This document shows, piece by piece, positions 5,965 through 6,202 of a stretch of 6,202 nt of DNA. Source of the DNA: JAWPNA01 sp045402695 (lineage in GTDB: Bacteria; Acidobacteriota; Polarisedimenticolia; JACPZX01; DASXTC01); the NCBI GenBank assembly GCA_045402695.1, contig JAWPNA010000355.1, positions 1 to 6,202 of the forward strand. The letters are read 5' to 3'. Every line of letters begins with the position of its first letter. Positions within the stretch are counted from its first letter, which is position 1. The notes under the pieces were generated by a model. It saw nothing but the letters and a program-made list of their open reading frames with translations. It was not told the DNA's origin and ran no database searches. A program made the position numbers and the translations under genes.

Positions 5965-6202
5965 TCATTCTCCCGGCAAGAGCGCACCGTACCACTCGAG
6001 GATCTCGGAGCCCCACAGCATGACGATGATCGCGGCCACCCCCAGGAAGGGGCCGAACGCGACGGGAGTTTTCATGCCGCGGCGCCCGGCCAGAACGAGC
6101 GGAACGACGACAATCGTCCCGATCACCGATCCCAGCAGCATCGTGAGCACCACCCGAGGCGCCCCGAGGAAGGCGCCCACCATCGCCAGCATCTTCACGT
6201 CG
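5965..6202 (-). CDS. pilD: Type IV prepilin peptidase (A24 family), C-terminal fragment
   Basis: This is the last 78 codons of a gene that continues beyond the right edge. The first full codon in the window is GAC (6201-6199), giving DVKMLAMVGAFLG. This corresponds to the GxGDxK active-site motif of A24 aspartic prepilin peptidases, so that Asp is most likely the second catalytic aspartate. The codon read as a GTG start at 6198 is really the internal Val of this motif. Two further membrane helices follow (around VVLTMLLGSVIGTIVVVPLVLAG and FGPFLGVAAIIVMLWG), including the family's conserved PFGPFL-like segment, here VAFGPFLG. The enzyme cleaves class III leaders and N-methylates the new N-terminus in the inner membrane; the three pilins encoded downstream are plausible substrates. 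The first catalytic Asp, the helices before it and any zinc-binding domain lie outside the window. Confidence 0.9.
   Translation of the reverse strand, partial: DVKMLAMVGAFLGAPRVVLTMLLGSVIGTIVVVPLVLAGRRGMKTPVAFGPFLGVAAIIVMLWGSEILEWYGALLPGE

Noticed and set aside
5282..6016. Alternative-frame minus-strand open frames within the kinase (5282-6016, 4043-4630, 4500-4682)
   Set aside because: The kinase frame contains all HisKA and ATPase motifs in order. The others are Arg-rich shadows. I also asked whether 4606-4641 reflects a compensated frameshift, but neither other frame restores a better HisKA helix.
6196..6198. GTG as the start of a short independent membrane protein
   Set aside because: It is the Val of the DVKMLAM active-site motif of a prepilin peptidase whose N-terminal part lies beyond the right edge. 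No ribosome site can be seen in the 4 bases left.

Overview
This window is a GC-rich bacterial segment in which every supportable gene lies on the minus strand. Read from right to left it is a type IV pilus assembly and regulation locus: the C-terminal end of a type IV prepilin peptidase (PilD family), a two-transmembrane PAS-containing sensor histidine kinase, then a minor-pilin cluster in the canonical order fimT-like, pilV-like, pilW-like. The taxon cannot be fixed from sequence alone. A Gram-negative-type pilus system with large, FnIII-bearing pilins in a GC-rich genome would suit lineages such as Acidobacteriota, but that is a guess. The first 15 bases are Illumina adapter, so the left edge is an artificial contig end, probably from a metagenome or draft assembly.

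Layout: 5965-6202 prepilin peptidase (cut by the right edge); 4078-5961 sensor kinase, 3 nt after the peptidase stop; 3839-4077 intergenic control region; 3323-3838 FimT/GspH-like pilin; 2790-3326 PilV-like pilin, overlapping fimT by 4 nt (ATGA); 2691-2789 gap with a strong ribosome binding site; 16-2690 a very large PilW-like pilin (at least 891 codons, GTG start) that is still open at the contig end.

Two points stand out. First, the last gene is not an ordinary PilW. After a complete pilin module of about 310 residues it continues with three fibronectin-III-like domains, an Ig-like beta domain and a further Cys-containing beta-rich region, which looks like a pilus-tip or surface-binding extension carried directly on a minor pilin. 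Second, the fimT upstream region has an excellent sigma-54 (-24/-12) promoter with a short leader and a strong Shine-Dalgarno. A perfect 10-bp dyad lies about 80-105 bp upstream of the predicted start, where an NtrC-family activator would bind. The NtrB/PilS-like kinase next door makes a PilS/PilR-type circuit the simplest reading: the kinase senses an envelope signal, an activator encoded outside the window fires the sigma-54 promoter, the minor pilins are made, and the peptidase trims their leaders.
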